Source of the DNA: Chloroflexota bacterium
GTDB lineage: Bacteria; Chloroflexota; Dehalococcoidia; SM23-28-2; RBG-16-64-32
Length of the DNA stretch: 17,858 nt
Direction: 5' to 3'
Assembly (NCBI GenBank): GCA_022561095.1
Contig: JADFRV010000011.1
Location: forward strand, 1-17,858
A program made the position numbers and the translations under genes. The notes under the pieces are model-generated. The model worked only from the letters and a program-made list of their open reading frames with translations. It was not told the DNA's origin and did not search any database. This document shows positions 1 through 7,151 of this stretch, piece by piece. Numbering within the stretch: position 1 is the stretch's first letter; every line of letters starts with the position of its first letter.

Positions 1-1
1 G

Positions 2-439
2 GCGATGGACGGCGGGCAGATGGAGAACAAGGGAGCACTGCTGGCGATGCACTACCGGCGGGCGGGAGACCCGGCGGCAGCACGGATAGCGTTGCTGGCC
101 GCGGTGGCGCGTTCGCGGGCGGCAGGCCGCTTTCGGGCGCAGGAGGGACGTATGGGAATAGAGCTGAGGCCGCCGCTGGAGGTGGACAAGGGGACGGCGC
201 TGGAGGCGCTAGCCGAGCGTCTGAGCATAAGGGGAGTTGTCTGCCTAGGGGATGACATAACGGATATCGACATGTTCGCGGCGGCGCGCCGGCTGCGTGG
301 CGGAGGGCTGACCGTCGGGACCGTGGCGGTGGCCAGCGAGGAGGCGGCGCCGGAGGTGGCGGAGGCGGCGGACTACACGGTGGAGGGGGTAGCCGGGGTG
401 AGCCGGCTGCTCAGGGAGATGGTCAGAGCGCTCCCTTAG
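2..439 (+). CDS. otsB: Trehalose-6-phosphate phosphatase, C-terminal part (5' end outside window)
   Basis: HAD-superfamily phosphatase that removes phosphate from trehalose 6-phosphate in the cytoplasm, the second step of the OtsA/OtsB pathway. The frame is already open at the first base, so only the last 145 or so residues are present. Visible family features are ENKGALLAMHYR (the OtsB VEDKxxxxxxHYR-type segment), RPPLEVDKGTAL (the conserved product-site Lys region) and CLGDDITDIDMF, which carries the HAD motif IV acids (GDDxTD). The nucleophile DxDxT motif would lie upstream of the window. The gene converges on the synthase gene on the other strand and the two 3' ends overlap by 17 bases, so they are neighbours but not one operon. 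The assignment is firm; only the start is missing. Confidence 0.88.
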   Translation, partial: AMDGGQMENKGALLAMHYRRAGDPAAARIALLAAVARSRAAGRFRAQEGRMGIELRPPLEVDKGTALEALAERLSIRGVVCLGDDITDIDMFAAARRLRGGGLTVGTVAVASEEAAPEVAEAADYTVEGVAGVSRLLREMVRALP

Positions 440-1952
440 ATACGGCCATCAGGTCGCGGAGCTGGCGCTCAAGCCAGAAGATGATGTCCTCCTCCTGCAC
501 CATTCGTTTGAGGGCCGAGGCCCGCAGGCGCCGCTCATCCGGGGGCATCTCCAGGGCCTGACGGAGCGCTCGTACCGAGCCCTCGAGGTCGGTGGGAGTA
601 ACGCCGAGGGCGTACTCCGAGAGCTGCTCGTATGAGCCGGCGAGCTCCGAGAGGACGAGCACTCCGTCGCGCTCGTTCACCAGAGGGCCCTCTTTGGAGA
701 CGAGGTTCATGCCATCGATGAGCGGGTTCACGAACAGGACATCGTAGAGGCACATCCCGGCGATCGCCTGGGCGTAGTTGTTCTCGTAGAAGGTGTGGAC
801 GGGCTGCCACTCGTTGTTGCCGTAGCCATCGTTGATGGAGTCTATCGCCTCGAATATTTCGTCGGTGTAGGTCTGGTAGACTCCTAGCTCGCTGCGGGAG
901 GGGACGAGGAACTGGAGGAGGGTCACTTCGCCTCGATATTCGGGATAGCGATCCAGCAGAAGCTCGAAGGAGCGCAGGCCGCGAACGACGTTCTTGCTGG
1001 GCTCGGAGCGGTCCACGCGGACGATGGTCCGCCCGCTGAGCCGGGTATGGAGCTGATCCGCGTAGTGCTTGACCTCGTCGCTCTGAGCGAACTGGAGCAG
1101 GCCGGGGGCATCCACGGAGATCGGATAGTTGCAGATGGCGGTGGTGTGTCCATTGAAGGTTACGTGCCGAAGCTGGAAGTTGATGATGGCGCCCTTTAGC
1201 ATCGACTCGCAGCAGTGGAGGAAGTTGAGCACATCACTATTGGTCTGAAGGCCGACGATGTCAGCGGCGCAGATATCCGTGAGGATCGTCTTGCGCATGA
1301 ACTCTGGGATTATGCCCCAGTAGCGCGGCCCCGGCCAGGGGATATGAGTGAAATGAAGGATCGTGGCCTGCGGCACCTTCTCGCGGACCTGCGCCGTGGC
1401 AAGGTAGAGGTGATAGTCCTGGAGGAGAACGTACGGAGGGCGCTCATCGTTCTGCGCTTCGCTGGCTATGGCGTCGGCGATCGCCTGATTGACGGGGATG
1501 TAGCCGTTCTCCCAGGCCTCGTAGACGGCGCGGCCGATGTTGGGGGTGCGGGGGGTGTTCCACATGTAGTGCTGGAGGAACCAGAGCAGGGGGTTGCAGA
1601 AGACGTAGTAGTGTCTCTGGTAGACGTTTCGGGGCACGACAACGAAGCGGACGGATATCTCGTTATCGGGGACCTGGATGAGGGCGCCCTTCGCTTCCTC
1701 GGCGGCGCGCCGGTCTCCGTCCGTCATGGCGGTGGCGATCCAGACGGCCGGCACGAAACGCGTAGCCGACATGAGGGCCGTCACCATGCCGCCGCCGCCA
1801 CGCTTGCTGGTCAGCGACCCATCATCTTCCAGGCTGAACTCCAGCGGGCCGCGGTTGCTGGCGATGAGCAGCCGCCGCTCTGCCAGCATCTGCTGAGAGA
1901 GGGCTTCCAACCGTTGAAGCTTGCTGGTGCGCGGGGTTTCGGCTTCTGACAT
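423..1952 (-). CDS. otsA: Trehalose-6-phosphate synthase-like glycosyltransferase (GT20)
   Basis: GT20 retaining glucosyltransferase that should join a nucleotide-glucose donor to glucose 6-phosphate, giving trehalose 6-phosphate. With the start at 1952 it is 509 aa, a normal length. Motifs seen are NRGP (about 33-36), GGGG (52-55), QDYHL (178-182), HIPWP (203-207), VDRSEPSKN (313-321, donor-phosphate Arg315 and Lys320) and DGMNLVSKE (413-421, with the donor-ribose Glu). VDRSEPSKN replaces the common DRLDYTKG, so this is a diverged branch, and another acceptor such as glycerol phosphate cannot be excluded. An upstream in-frame GTG at 2027 would add 25 residues of low-complexity character and would lie inside the tRNA-Arg promoter, so ATG 1952 is preferred although no clear Shine-Dalgarno is visible. 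The gene is convergent with otsB. Confidence 0.88.
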   Translation of the reverse strand: MSEAETPRTSKLQRLEALSQQMLAERRLLIASNRGPLEFSLEDDGSLTSKRGGGGMVTALMSATRFVPAVWIATAMTDGDRRAAEEAKGALIQVPDNEISVRFVVVPRNVYQRHYYVFCNPLLWFLQHYMWNTPRTPNIGRAVYEAWENGYIPVNQAIADAIASEAQNDERPPYVLLQDYHLYLATAQVREKVPQATILHFTHIPWPGPRYWGIIPEFMRKTILTDICAADIVGLQTNSDVLNFLHCCESMLKGAIINFQLRHVTFNGHTTAICNYPISVDAPGLLQFAQSDEVKHYADQLHTRLSGRTIVRVDRSEPSKNVVRGLRSFELLLDRYPEYRGEVTLLQFLVPSRSELGVYQTYTDEIFEAIDSINDGYGNNEWQPVHTFYENNYAQAIAGMCLYDVLFVNPLIDGMNLVSKEGPLVNERDGVLVLSELAGSYEQLSEYALGVTPTDLEGSVRALRQALEMPPDERRLRASALKRMVQEEDIIFWLERQLRDLMAVSKGAL

Positions 1953-2014
1953 GACGGGGATGCCACTTGCAGGATGGCCGAAGCAGCGTGACGTGTCAAC
2001 TGTTGGAAGGCGTC

Positions 2015-2043
2015 TTGATGGGCACACAGGCTGGGCTTAAGAT
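2015..2043 (+). promoter_or_regulatory. Putative sigma70-type promoter for tRNA-Arg
   Basis: TTGATG (2015-2020) and TAAGAT (2038-2043) are separated by 17 bases. The -10 box ends 8 bases before the first tRNA base, which leaves almost no leader. Box identity and spacing fit the consensus well; the promoter call is inferred. Confidence 0.5.
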
Positions 2044-2051
2044 GTACGCGT

Positions 2052-2127
<76 letters not shown>

Positions 2128-2182
2128 TTTGTGTCAGGCGCCGGCGCAACTTCACAGCGCGCCTCGTGAAGGCGGCTGGGCG

Positions 2183-2211
2183 TTGTCGCAACCGGCAGGC
2201 CACACTATACT
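2183..2211 (+). promoter_or_regulatory. Putative promoter of the lipoprotein gene
   Basis: TTGTCG (2183-2188) and TATACT (2206-2211) are 17 bases apart. This leaves a leader of about 60 bases before the GTG start at 2278, which is preceded by GGGAGG. Confidence 0.5.
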
Positions 2212-2277
2212 ACCCACGAGTCCGCTCCAGCGTGGAGCGATCTGACCGCCGATCGGCAACCTATTGGGAGGGCCACC

Positions 2278-3465
2278 GTGTCAATCTTTCGTCGTGTCTC
2301 GTTCCTCGGCTTCGCATTGGTGTCGCTAGTCGTACTCGCCGCCTGCGGCGGTGACGGAGATGGCGGCGACGGCGCATTCGAGCTGCCGCCGCCCGGCGAG
2401 TACAGCTTCGAGGTTACGGGGACGATGGAGGTCCTATTCCTCGAAGATGCGGTGAGCGCCGCGCCCCTCGCTATTGGAGTACCGCAGGTTGGCAATGTCA
2501 GCGGTGGCCTGACGATCCAGCTGGGGGAGGACGGCAAGTTCACTATCAAAGACAGAGAGGGCGTAGACCTGGTGGTCGGGGACCTGGAGGCAGGCCCGAT
2601 CACGTTCACGCAGAACGAGGACAGGCAGTCCACAGGCACCATCAGTGGCGATGGAGTGGAGATAGAGCTGAACGTAGAAGCCTGGCAGACCGGCAGCGAC
2701 GGACCCGTAACGAGCAGAAACGAGCAGCCGATCCGCCTGGAGAGCGACGGCGACCCCTTCTCCGACGAAGGGGCGACCTTATCAACGCCACCTGACGCTG
2801 AGGCTGTCAACTTCGTGTCGGTCGATAATGTCGACCCCAGCCTTATCTTCGGTCTCCCGGCCGTATTCATATCGCTGTTCGGGGGGTTCGGGATCGATTT
2901 GGTCACACCAGTGTTCACGCCAAGCCCCGATGCGGAGCTACCAACGGATACGGAGGAGCAGGGGTCTGACTTCACGGATGCGGAGGGCGACGAATATGAG
3001 TGCGCTGGCGGCCCGGACGCAGTCGTGGACGATGGCGATGTAGACATCCTCTCTGTCGGCGTCACTCAGGAGATCGACGGTGTTGAGGTCCGCGTGAAGC
3101 TGCGCGAGTCCCCCCCAGAGGGCAAAGAATGGTTCAGCTCCTCCCTCCAGGTGCAGATCGGGCAGGAGGGGCGCTTCCAGGTTGGTCAGCGTGAAGATCA
3201 TGCTGGAGAGCCGAACACCGGGCGGCTTGACGACGCCGGGCAAGTCATACCCGACAGCGAAGATGATGTGACTGGCACGGATAACGAGGTGACGTTCTTC
3301 TTCCCCGACCTCGTCCTCGAGGAGGGAGACACCGTAACAGCACGCTCGTTTCACCAGGAGAAAGAGGGGGATCCAGTGCACTGTGACGTCACGGATGCGT
3401 TCTCGCTCTCGGTCTCGGGGCTGGAATTAGTTCCGTGCGGCGGTGAGTGTACACGCGAGGAGTAG
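2278..3465 (+). CDS. Large acidic exported lipoprotein of unknown function
   Basis: I do not recognise a family. The 395-residue product opens with a typical lipoprotein signal: basic MSIFRR, a hydrophobic stretch and the lipobox VLAAC with the lipidated Cys at about position 23. A flexible CGGDGDGGDG linker follows. The protein should therefore be anchored outside the cytoplasmic membrane. The rest is strongly acidic and looks rich in beta strand. Two parts can be separated: an N-terminal domain to about residue 200, and a C-terminal domain from about 250 (DVDILSVGVTQEIDGVEVRV onward). Late Cys residues (ECAGG, HCDV, PCGGECT) could form disulfides. The GTG start at 2278 has GGGAGG about 6 bases upstream and a good promoter at 2183-2211. 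It stands alone between tRNA-Arg and an accessory gene. Confidence 0.82.
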   Translation: MSIFRRVSFLGFALVSLVVLAACGGDGDGGDGAFELPPPGEYSFEVTGTMEVLFLEDAVSAAPLAIGVPQVGNVSGGLTIQLGEDGKFTIKDREGVDLVVGDLEAGPITFTQNEDRQSTGTISGDGVEIELNVEAWQTGSDGPVTSRNEQPIRLESDGDPFSDEGATLSTPPDAEAVNFVSVDNVDPSLIFGLPAVFISLFGGFGIDLVTPVFTPSPDAELPTDTEEQGSDFTDAEGDEYECAGGPDAVVDDGDVDILSVGVTQEIDGVEVRVKLRESPPEGKEWFSSSLQVQIGQEGRFQVGQREDHAGEPNTGRLDDAGQVIPDSEDDVTGTDNEVTFFFPDLVLEEGDTVTARSFHQEKEGDPVHCDVTDAFSLSVSGLELVPCGGECTREE

Positions 3466-3659
3466 ACCAATGTGCCTGAGGGCGGCCGGTCGGTTGAAGG
3501 TGCTGATGACAGATCGTACAGACGTGCCGAACTCAGCGCACCATAACTGACGGCCTAGCCGCATCGGCGGCCCGATACCTCCGGAGCCGGGTGCGCAGAT
3601 TTTGTCTGTTTACCTTTGGGTCAGAGATTTATCGCCAGAGGCCGGAAACGTCTTGACAC

Positions 3660-3704
3660 ACGCTGCGCCTGGGCGGAAACTCGGCGCAGCGTTACGGTTT
3701 CCGC
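3660..3704 (+). other. Possible H-type RNA pseudoknot upstream of the zinc-finger ORF
   Basis: Two perfect interleaved inverted repeats are present. A 10-bp stem pairs 3660-3669 with 3683-3692 (ACGCTGCGCC/GGCGCAGCGT). An 8-bp stem pairs 3673-3680 with 3697-3704 (GCGGAAAC/GTTTCCGC). Connecting loops are 3, 2 and 4 bases. The structure ends 6 bases before the GAGGG ribosome binding site of the gene at 3721. The two stems could coexist as a pseudoknot or be alternatives. The rest of 3466-3720 holds a bulged GC hairpin at 3552-3572 and a TTGACA at 3653-3658 without a convincing -10 box. I see no gene there. Confidence 0.4.
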
Positions 3705-4063
3705 AGAGCAGAGGGCTAAGGTGCCGTCGCCTGATTATTGGATCCCGGTCCCAGCTACGGGCTCGCGCTCGCCCGCTTTACGCAGGCACTGGACTCCTGT
3801 CGCTTCCACGGCGCTAGATGAGCCCCACGGCTATTGGAGCGCCGCGCCGTCCAACGGCAACGCCGCGCCCGTCCTTGAGAGGCACTGGACCCCTGTAAAT
3901 CCGCGGAAAAACCGGAAGACGAACCATAACGCCAAAACCGTAACGCCGGGCAAGGAAAGTGTAACTCTGCTATCCCAAGTGGAGGCTCTCCTCCTCGCTG
4001 AAAGCATAGCGGCTATCGATACACCCGTCCCGATCTCCCCGATACTGTCACGAACCGTAACGC
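3689..4063 (+). repeat. Dispersed AACCGTAACGC motif, three direct copies and one inverted
   Basis: AACCATAACGC (3922-3932), AACCGTAACGC (3936-3946) and AACCGTAACGC (4053-4063) are direct copies; the first two lie 14 bases apart. The reverse complement GCGTTACGGTTT occurs at 3689-3700 inside the possible pseudoknot. All three direct copies lie within the zinc-finger ORF. Confidence 0.55.
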
Positions 4064-4251
4064 GACTCTGCGTGGGATGTGGACAGCCCCTGGAAGGGAA
4101 GAGGCCACAGGCGAAAGCTCACGGGGCCGCTTGCCGGCAGCGGGCCTACCGACGGCAGAAGAAGGCGTCGGCACAGGCCCAGGATCAGCGACAGGCCGGG
4201 CATCGGGCCGAACCTCAGCAAGCAGATCTGGTCCACACCACCATCGGCTGA
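3721..4251 (+). CDS. Small zinc-finger protein of mobile-element type with N-terminal repeats
   Basis: Function unknown. The C-terminal half has a Cys/His cluster, CVGCGQPL followed by H and then ACRQRAYRRQKK (about C117, C120, H134, C138). This resembles the short zinc-binding module ending in CRQRAYRRR that is common in phage and integrative-element proteins. The N-terminal half carries two copies of a 32-residue repeat built on YW...P..G...P..L.RHWTPV, encoded by a 96-bp DNA repeat. The GTG at 3721 is chosen because GAGGG lies 5 bases upstream; the frame is open back to a TTG at 3616 but without a ribosome binding site. The product is basic and probably binds nucleic acid. Repeats and context suggest an accessory gene. 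That it is expressed is not certain. Confidence 0.5.
   Translation: MPSPDYWIPVPATGSRSPALRRHWTPVASTALDEPHGYWSAAPSNGNAAPVLERHWTPVNPRKNRKTNHNAKTVTPGKESVTLLSQVEALLLAESIAAIDTPVPISPILSRTVTRLCVGCGQPLEGKRPQAKAHGAACRQRAYRRQKKASAQAQDQRQAGHRAEPQQADLVHTTIG
3736..3896 (+). repeat. Two-copy 96-bp in-frame tandem repeat
   Basis: TATTGG recurs at 3736 and 3832. GGCACTGGAC followed by TCCTGT or CCCTGT recurs at 3785 and 3881. Both pairs are exactly 96 bases (32 codons) apart. At the protein level YW(I/S)...P..G and RHWTPV repeat with the same register. The middles of the units have diverged. Confidence 0.7.
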
Positions 4252-4252
4252 A

Positions 4253-4281
4253 TTCACCTATCGACGCCTTTGGTGTATCAT
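4253..4281 (+). promoter_or_regulatory. Putative promoter of the amidase gene
   Basis: TTCACC (4253-4258) and TATCAT (4276-4281) are separated by 17 bases, 45 bases before the preferred start codon. The ribosome binding site GGAGAGG lies at 4313-4319. Confidence 0.45.
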
Positions 4282-4326
4282 GCCATCGCGCGTCCCAGCA
4301 CATACGCTTGACGGAGAGGTATGCCC

Positions 4327-5751
4327 ATGTCTGAGCTCTGGTTCAAACCTGCTTACGAACTCGCGGCGGCGATTCGCTCGCGCCAGCTCTCGCCCGTGGA
4401 GCTGATGGAGGCCTCCCTCCAGCGCATCGAGCAGGTCAATCCTGCCCTCAACGCCTTCATCGCCATGCGACCTGAGGAGGCGCTGGCGGACGCCCGTACC
4501 ACTGCGGACCGCGTCGCCAGCGGGGAGGATGTGGGCCCGCTGGCCGGGCTCCCCTTCGGCGTGAAGGAGCTGGAGGACGCCGAGGGATTCCCATCCACAC
4601 ACGCCTCGGTGCCCTACAAGGACAACTGGCCGGACCGGGACTCCGTGCAAGTGGAGCGGTTGAAGAAAGCGGGCGCCATCCTGCTGGGCAAGACCAACGC
4701 GCCGGAGTTTGGCTACACGGCGTTCACCAAGAACCTGCTGTTCGGGGTCACACGCAACCCCTGGAACCCGGAGCGCACGCCCGGCGGCTCCAGCGGCGGC
4801 ACCTCGGCGGCGATCGCCTCCGGCATGGTGCCGCTGGCCACCGGCTCTGACGGCGGCGGCTCCGTCCGCATCCCCGCTTGCTACACCGGCTGCTTCGGCC
4901 TGAAGCCCACTTTCGGCCGCGTGCCGAAAGGCCCGTTCAAGATGCTCGGCTGGAACGACACTTCTGTCTACGGCCCGATAACCCGCACGGTCCGCGACGC
5001 GGCTCTGTTCATGGATGCGGTTGTGGGCCATCACCCGGGCGACCCCGATTCCCTGCCCCACCCCGGCATCTCCTACGTGGACACGCTCGAGCAGCTTCCG
5101 GCCAAGCTCAAGATCGCCTGGAGCCCCACGCTGGGCTACGCGCGGCTGCAGACGGACGTCCGACGCGAGGTGGAGAAGGCGGTGCGCGTGTTCGAGAAGC
5201 TGGGGCATGAGGTGGAGGAGCTGGAGGACGGCTTCCCGGATCCGTGGAAGGTCTGGGCACGGATATCCGGAGCGGAGACGTACGCAAAGATCGTCGATAA
5301 GATCGAGGAGCACCGCTCGGAGTTCGGGCGGGCGTTCCTGACGGGCACCGAGGCGGCGGCGAGAATGACGCCCGAGCGATACGGCAAGGCGCAACGCGAG
5401 CGCGCCGAACTGGTCAACTACCTGTGGCATCTGTTCGAGCGCTACGACCTGCTAATGACGCCGACCCTTCCCACGGAGGCGTTCGACGCCCGTGGCAAGT
5501 GGCCGAGCGAGATAAATGGGGAGCCTATCAGGAACCCGATACACGCTATCGCTTTTACCTACCCGTTCAACCTGTCCGGGCACCCTGCGGCCACCGTGCG
5601 GGCGGGCCTCACCGACTCCGGTCTACCTTGCGGCCTTCAGATCGTCGGGCCGCGCCAGCGGGAGGAGCTCATCTTTCAGGCGTCATACGCCTATGAGCAG
5701 GAGCGGCCCTGGAACGACGTTTGGCCCAAGGAGGTGCCGGTCAGCGCTTAG
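4327..5751 (+). CDS. Amidase signature-family hydrolase
   Basis: Cytoplasmic Ser-cisSer-Lys amide hydrolase. The complete catalytic triad is visible. In numbering from the ATG at 4321 these are Lys82 (GVKE), cis-Ser157 (PGGSSGG) and nucleophile Ser181 (GGGSVRIPA); the spacings of 75 and 24 match the family. The core from GLPFGVKE through GCFGLKPTFGR is classic. The substrate is not predictable: indoleacetamide, nicotinamide, aryl amides and amino-acid amides are all used by relatives. There is no sign of GatA partners (no gatB or gatC nearby), so a tRNA amidotransferase role is unlikely. ATG 4327 is preferred over ATG 4321 because GGAGAGG at 4313-4319 is 7 bases from the former and 1 base from the latter. 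The next gene follows in the same direction after 47 bases but has its own promoter. Confidence 0.9.
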   Translation: MSELWFKPAYELAAAIRSRQLSPVELMEASLQRIEQVNPALNAFIAMRPEEALADARTTADRVASGEDVGPLAGLPFGVKELEDAEGFPSTHASVPYKDNWPDRDSVQVERLKKAGAILLGKTNAPEFGYTAFTKNLLFGVTRNPWNPERTPGGSSGGTSAAIASGMVPLATGSDGGGSVRIPACYTGCFGLKPTFGRVPKGPFKMLGWNDTSVYGPITRTVRDAALFMDAVVGHHPGDPDSLPHPGISYVDTLEQLPAKLKIAWSPTLGYARLQTDVRREVEKAVRVFEKLGHEVEELEDGFPDPWKVWARISGAETYAKIVDKIEEHRSEFGRAFLTGTEAAARMTPERYGKAQRERAELVNYLWHLFERYDLLMTPTLPTEAFDARGKWPSEINGEPIRNPIHAIAFTYPFNLSGHPAATVRAGLTDSGLPCGLQIVGPRQREELIFQASYAYEQERPWNDVWPKEVPVSA

Positions 5752-5781
5752 ACAGATCGTCCTCCGGCTGCGCGATGACGG

Positions 5782-5790
5782 TGCTATACT
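5782..5790 (+). promoter_or_regulatory. Extended -10 promoter, possibly giving a leaderless mRNA
   Basis: TGCTATACT (5782-5790) is an extended -10 box ending 8 bases before the ATG at 5799. A normal start site would fall at or next to the start codon, and no Shine-Dalgarno is present. The same TGCTATACT occurs at 7110-7118. No convincing -35 box is seen. Confidence 0.45.
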
Positions 5791-5798
5791 GACGACGC

Positions 5799-6671
5799 AT
5801 GGTAGGGACAAAGACAGACGCGGTCTACGTCGGACGCGACTACGGCGGGCGCGAGGTTGAGATCACGCCGGAGCTCGTCCGGCATTACGCCGAGGCGGTA
5901 GGGGACGAGAACCCCTTGTACTTCGGCGACTCACCCTTCGGCGGGCCGGTGGCGCCGGCGCTCATCCTGCATTCCGAGGTTTACCGCGACATAAGCTGGT
6001 ACCTGCCGAACATCTACGGCAACCTGCACGCCAAGCAGGAGTGGGAGCTGTTCCAGCCGGTCATGGTGGGGGACACCGTCACCACCCGCTCCTTGATCGT
6101 CGACCGGTACGTCAAGCGCGACCGCGACTACGTGGTCAACGAGGTGACGTGCTTCGGGTCGGACGGACGGATCGTGAGCCGCAGCCGCACGCATCAGAGC
6201 TTCCTGCTGGACGCGGGCTCGGGGGTCGTCGTCGACAAGAAGCGGGAGAAGAGGAGCGATCGGCGCTTTGAGGTCAACGCGCAGGAGCCGCTGGAGGACG
6301 TGCACATCCCCAGCAAAGACGTCACGCTGGAGATGTGCCAGAAGTTCTCCGGGCCCGCCAAGAACTATCACAACGACATCGAGGCGGCGCGGGCGCTGGG
6401 CTTCCCGGACATCGTGGTCCAGGGGATGATGACGCTATGCTTCCTCTCCCAGATGATGACGGAGCGCTTTGGCGCCGGATGGTACGCGGGCGGCCGTCTG
6501 AGCGTGAACCTGGTGAACGTGCTCTGGCAGAAGGAGCAGGTCACCTGTCGCGGTCAGGTCACGGCGCTTACGCCGGAAGGCTCCCGACAAAGGGCGCACT
6601 TGCAAGTATGGTGTGAGAAGCTGAACGATGCCAAGGTGGTAGTGGGAAGCGCCAGCGCGCTCCAAGAGTAG
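5799..6671 (+). CDS. Double hot-dog MaoC-like dehydratase/hydratase
   Basis: Predicted acyl-thioester dehydratase or hydratase of the MaoC / FAS1-like dehydratase group. It has 290 residues forming two hot-dog domains: N-terminal at about 12-140 with VGDENPLYFGD (34-44), and C-terminal at about 170-285 with SGPAKNYHNDIEAARALGF (184-202) followed by VVQGMM. The second segment aligns with the catalytic SGDxNPIH...GFxxxIAHG motif of MaoC proteins, with His191 and Asp193 as probable catalytic residues. Such double-domain proteins act on enoyl/3-hydroxyacyl-CoA or as mesaconyl-CoA-type hydratases; the substrate cannot be read from the sequence. The start has no ribosome binding site but is placed just after a TGCTATACT box. 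A hairpin follows at 6706-6724. Confidence 0.85.
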   Translation: MVGTKTDAVYVGRDYGGREVEITPELVRHYAEAVGDENPLYFGDSPFGGPVAPALILHSEVYRDISWYLPNIYGNLHAKQEWELFQPVMVGDTVTTRSLIVDRYVKRDRDYVVNEVTCFGSDGRIVSRSRTHQSFLLDAGSGVVVDKKREKRSDRRFEVNAQEPLEDVHIPSKDVTLEMCQKFSGPAKNYHNDIEAARALGFPDIVVQGMMTLCFLSQMMTERFGAGWYAGGRLSVNLVNVLWQKEQVTCRGQVTALTPEGSRQRAHLQVWCEKLNDAKVVVGSASALQE

Positions 6672-6690
6672 GCGACGCCGAGCCGTTCCA

Positions 6691-6724
6691 TATAAAAAGC
6701 GAAAGGCCCAGCCGATGGCTGGGC
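6691..6724 (-). terminator. Probable intrinsic terminator for the minus-strand small gene
   Basis: A perfect 8-bp stem GCCCAGCC/GGCTGGGC with a 3-base loop spans 6706-6724. Read on the minus strand it is followed by CTTTCGCTTTTTATA, a T-rich tail. It lies between convergent genes ending at 6671 and 6748. The plus-strand side lacks a T run, but it may stop both. Confidence 0.55.
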
Positions 6725-6747
6725 TAAGCTATATCCGAACTATGACC

Positions 6748-7014
6748 CTAGGAAGGTTCTCGCGGCAGCCGCTCTACTATCATGTCGAGCGCCTCGCCGC
6801 GGTGCAGCCATCGCACGAGCTCCTCGCGCAGGAGCAGGCTGGCCTTCTCCAGCGCCTGTGTCCGCTCAACGTTGCGTTGCTGATCCATGGCGAAGTGAAC
6901 CTCTCTCAAGGCAGTCTCGCAGGCGGCGGCCATGCGCCACGCGAAGAACCAGCGACCGTTCAGGTCAGCCCAGGTACCTTCGGCCTGTGGGACTGTCCGT
7001 TGCTCCATCGCCAT
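6748..7014 (-). CDS. Small protein of unknown function
   Basis: Not recognised. With the ATG at 7014 the product is 88 residues. It is predicted to be soluble and mainly helical, with a central LREVHFAMDQQRNVERTQALEKASLLLREELVRWL-like segment (quoted from about residue 40; charged, heptad-like) and an Arg- and Glu-rich end. There is no signal peptide or clear motif. Support for reality comes from being the only good frame between two promoters or terminators and from ending just before a hairpin with a T-rich tail on its own strand. An in-frame GTG at 7032 would add six residues, and an ATG at 7008 would remove two. None has a strong ribosome binding site (GGGG lies 9 bases from ATG 7014). 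Confidence 0.55.
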   Translation of the reverse strand: MAMEQRTVPQAEGTWADLNGRWFFAWRMAAACETALREVHFAMDQQRNVERTQALEKASLLLREELVRWLHRGEALDMIVERLPREPS

Positions 7015-7109
7015 AATTGGTAACCCCGTCACTATCTTCTTGCTTCATCAATTAATGATGCTTTGACCGCACTCCTGTTACATGGAACCTCGGATGAAGC
7101 GGCATCGTT

Positions 7110-7118
7110 TGCTATACT
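7110..7118 (+). promoter_or_regulatory. Extended -10 promoter of the cyclophilin gene
   Basis: TGCTATACT matches the extended -10 consensus and is identical to the element at 5782-5790. Its predicted start site near 7125 lies upstream of the strong Shine-Dalgarno at 7138-7147. Confidence 0.5.
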
Positions 7119-7137
7119 GGGGACGGAATCAAATCGC

Positions 7138-7147
7138 GGAGGTGATC
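7138..7147 (+). promoter_or_regulatory. Exceptionally strong Shine-Dalgarno that defines a CTG start
   Basis: GGAGGTGATC is a full 10-base complement to the usual 16S 3' end. In the cyclophilin frame a TGA occurs at 7143-7145. No ATG, GTG or TTG follows in frame until 7284, about 140 bases away. CTG at 7152 is the only plausible codon at initiation distance. Confidence 0.6.
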
Positions 7148-7151
7148 AGTC

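Noticed and set aside
1215..1949. 244-aa open frame on the plus strand opposite otsA
   Set aside because: It is a shadow of the GT20 gene; it shows Gly/Asp/Val-rich composition and no domain, while the minus frame has full family motifs.
2205..3065. 286-aa minus frame inside the lipoprotein gene
   Set aside because: It is Ser/Pro/Thr-rich with no domain or ribosome binding site. The plus frame has a lipobox, promoter and Shine-Dalgarno.
4258..5430. 390-aa minus frame opposite the amidase
   Set aside because: It is a third-position shadow in GC-rich DNA; the amidase triad proves the plus strand.
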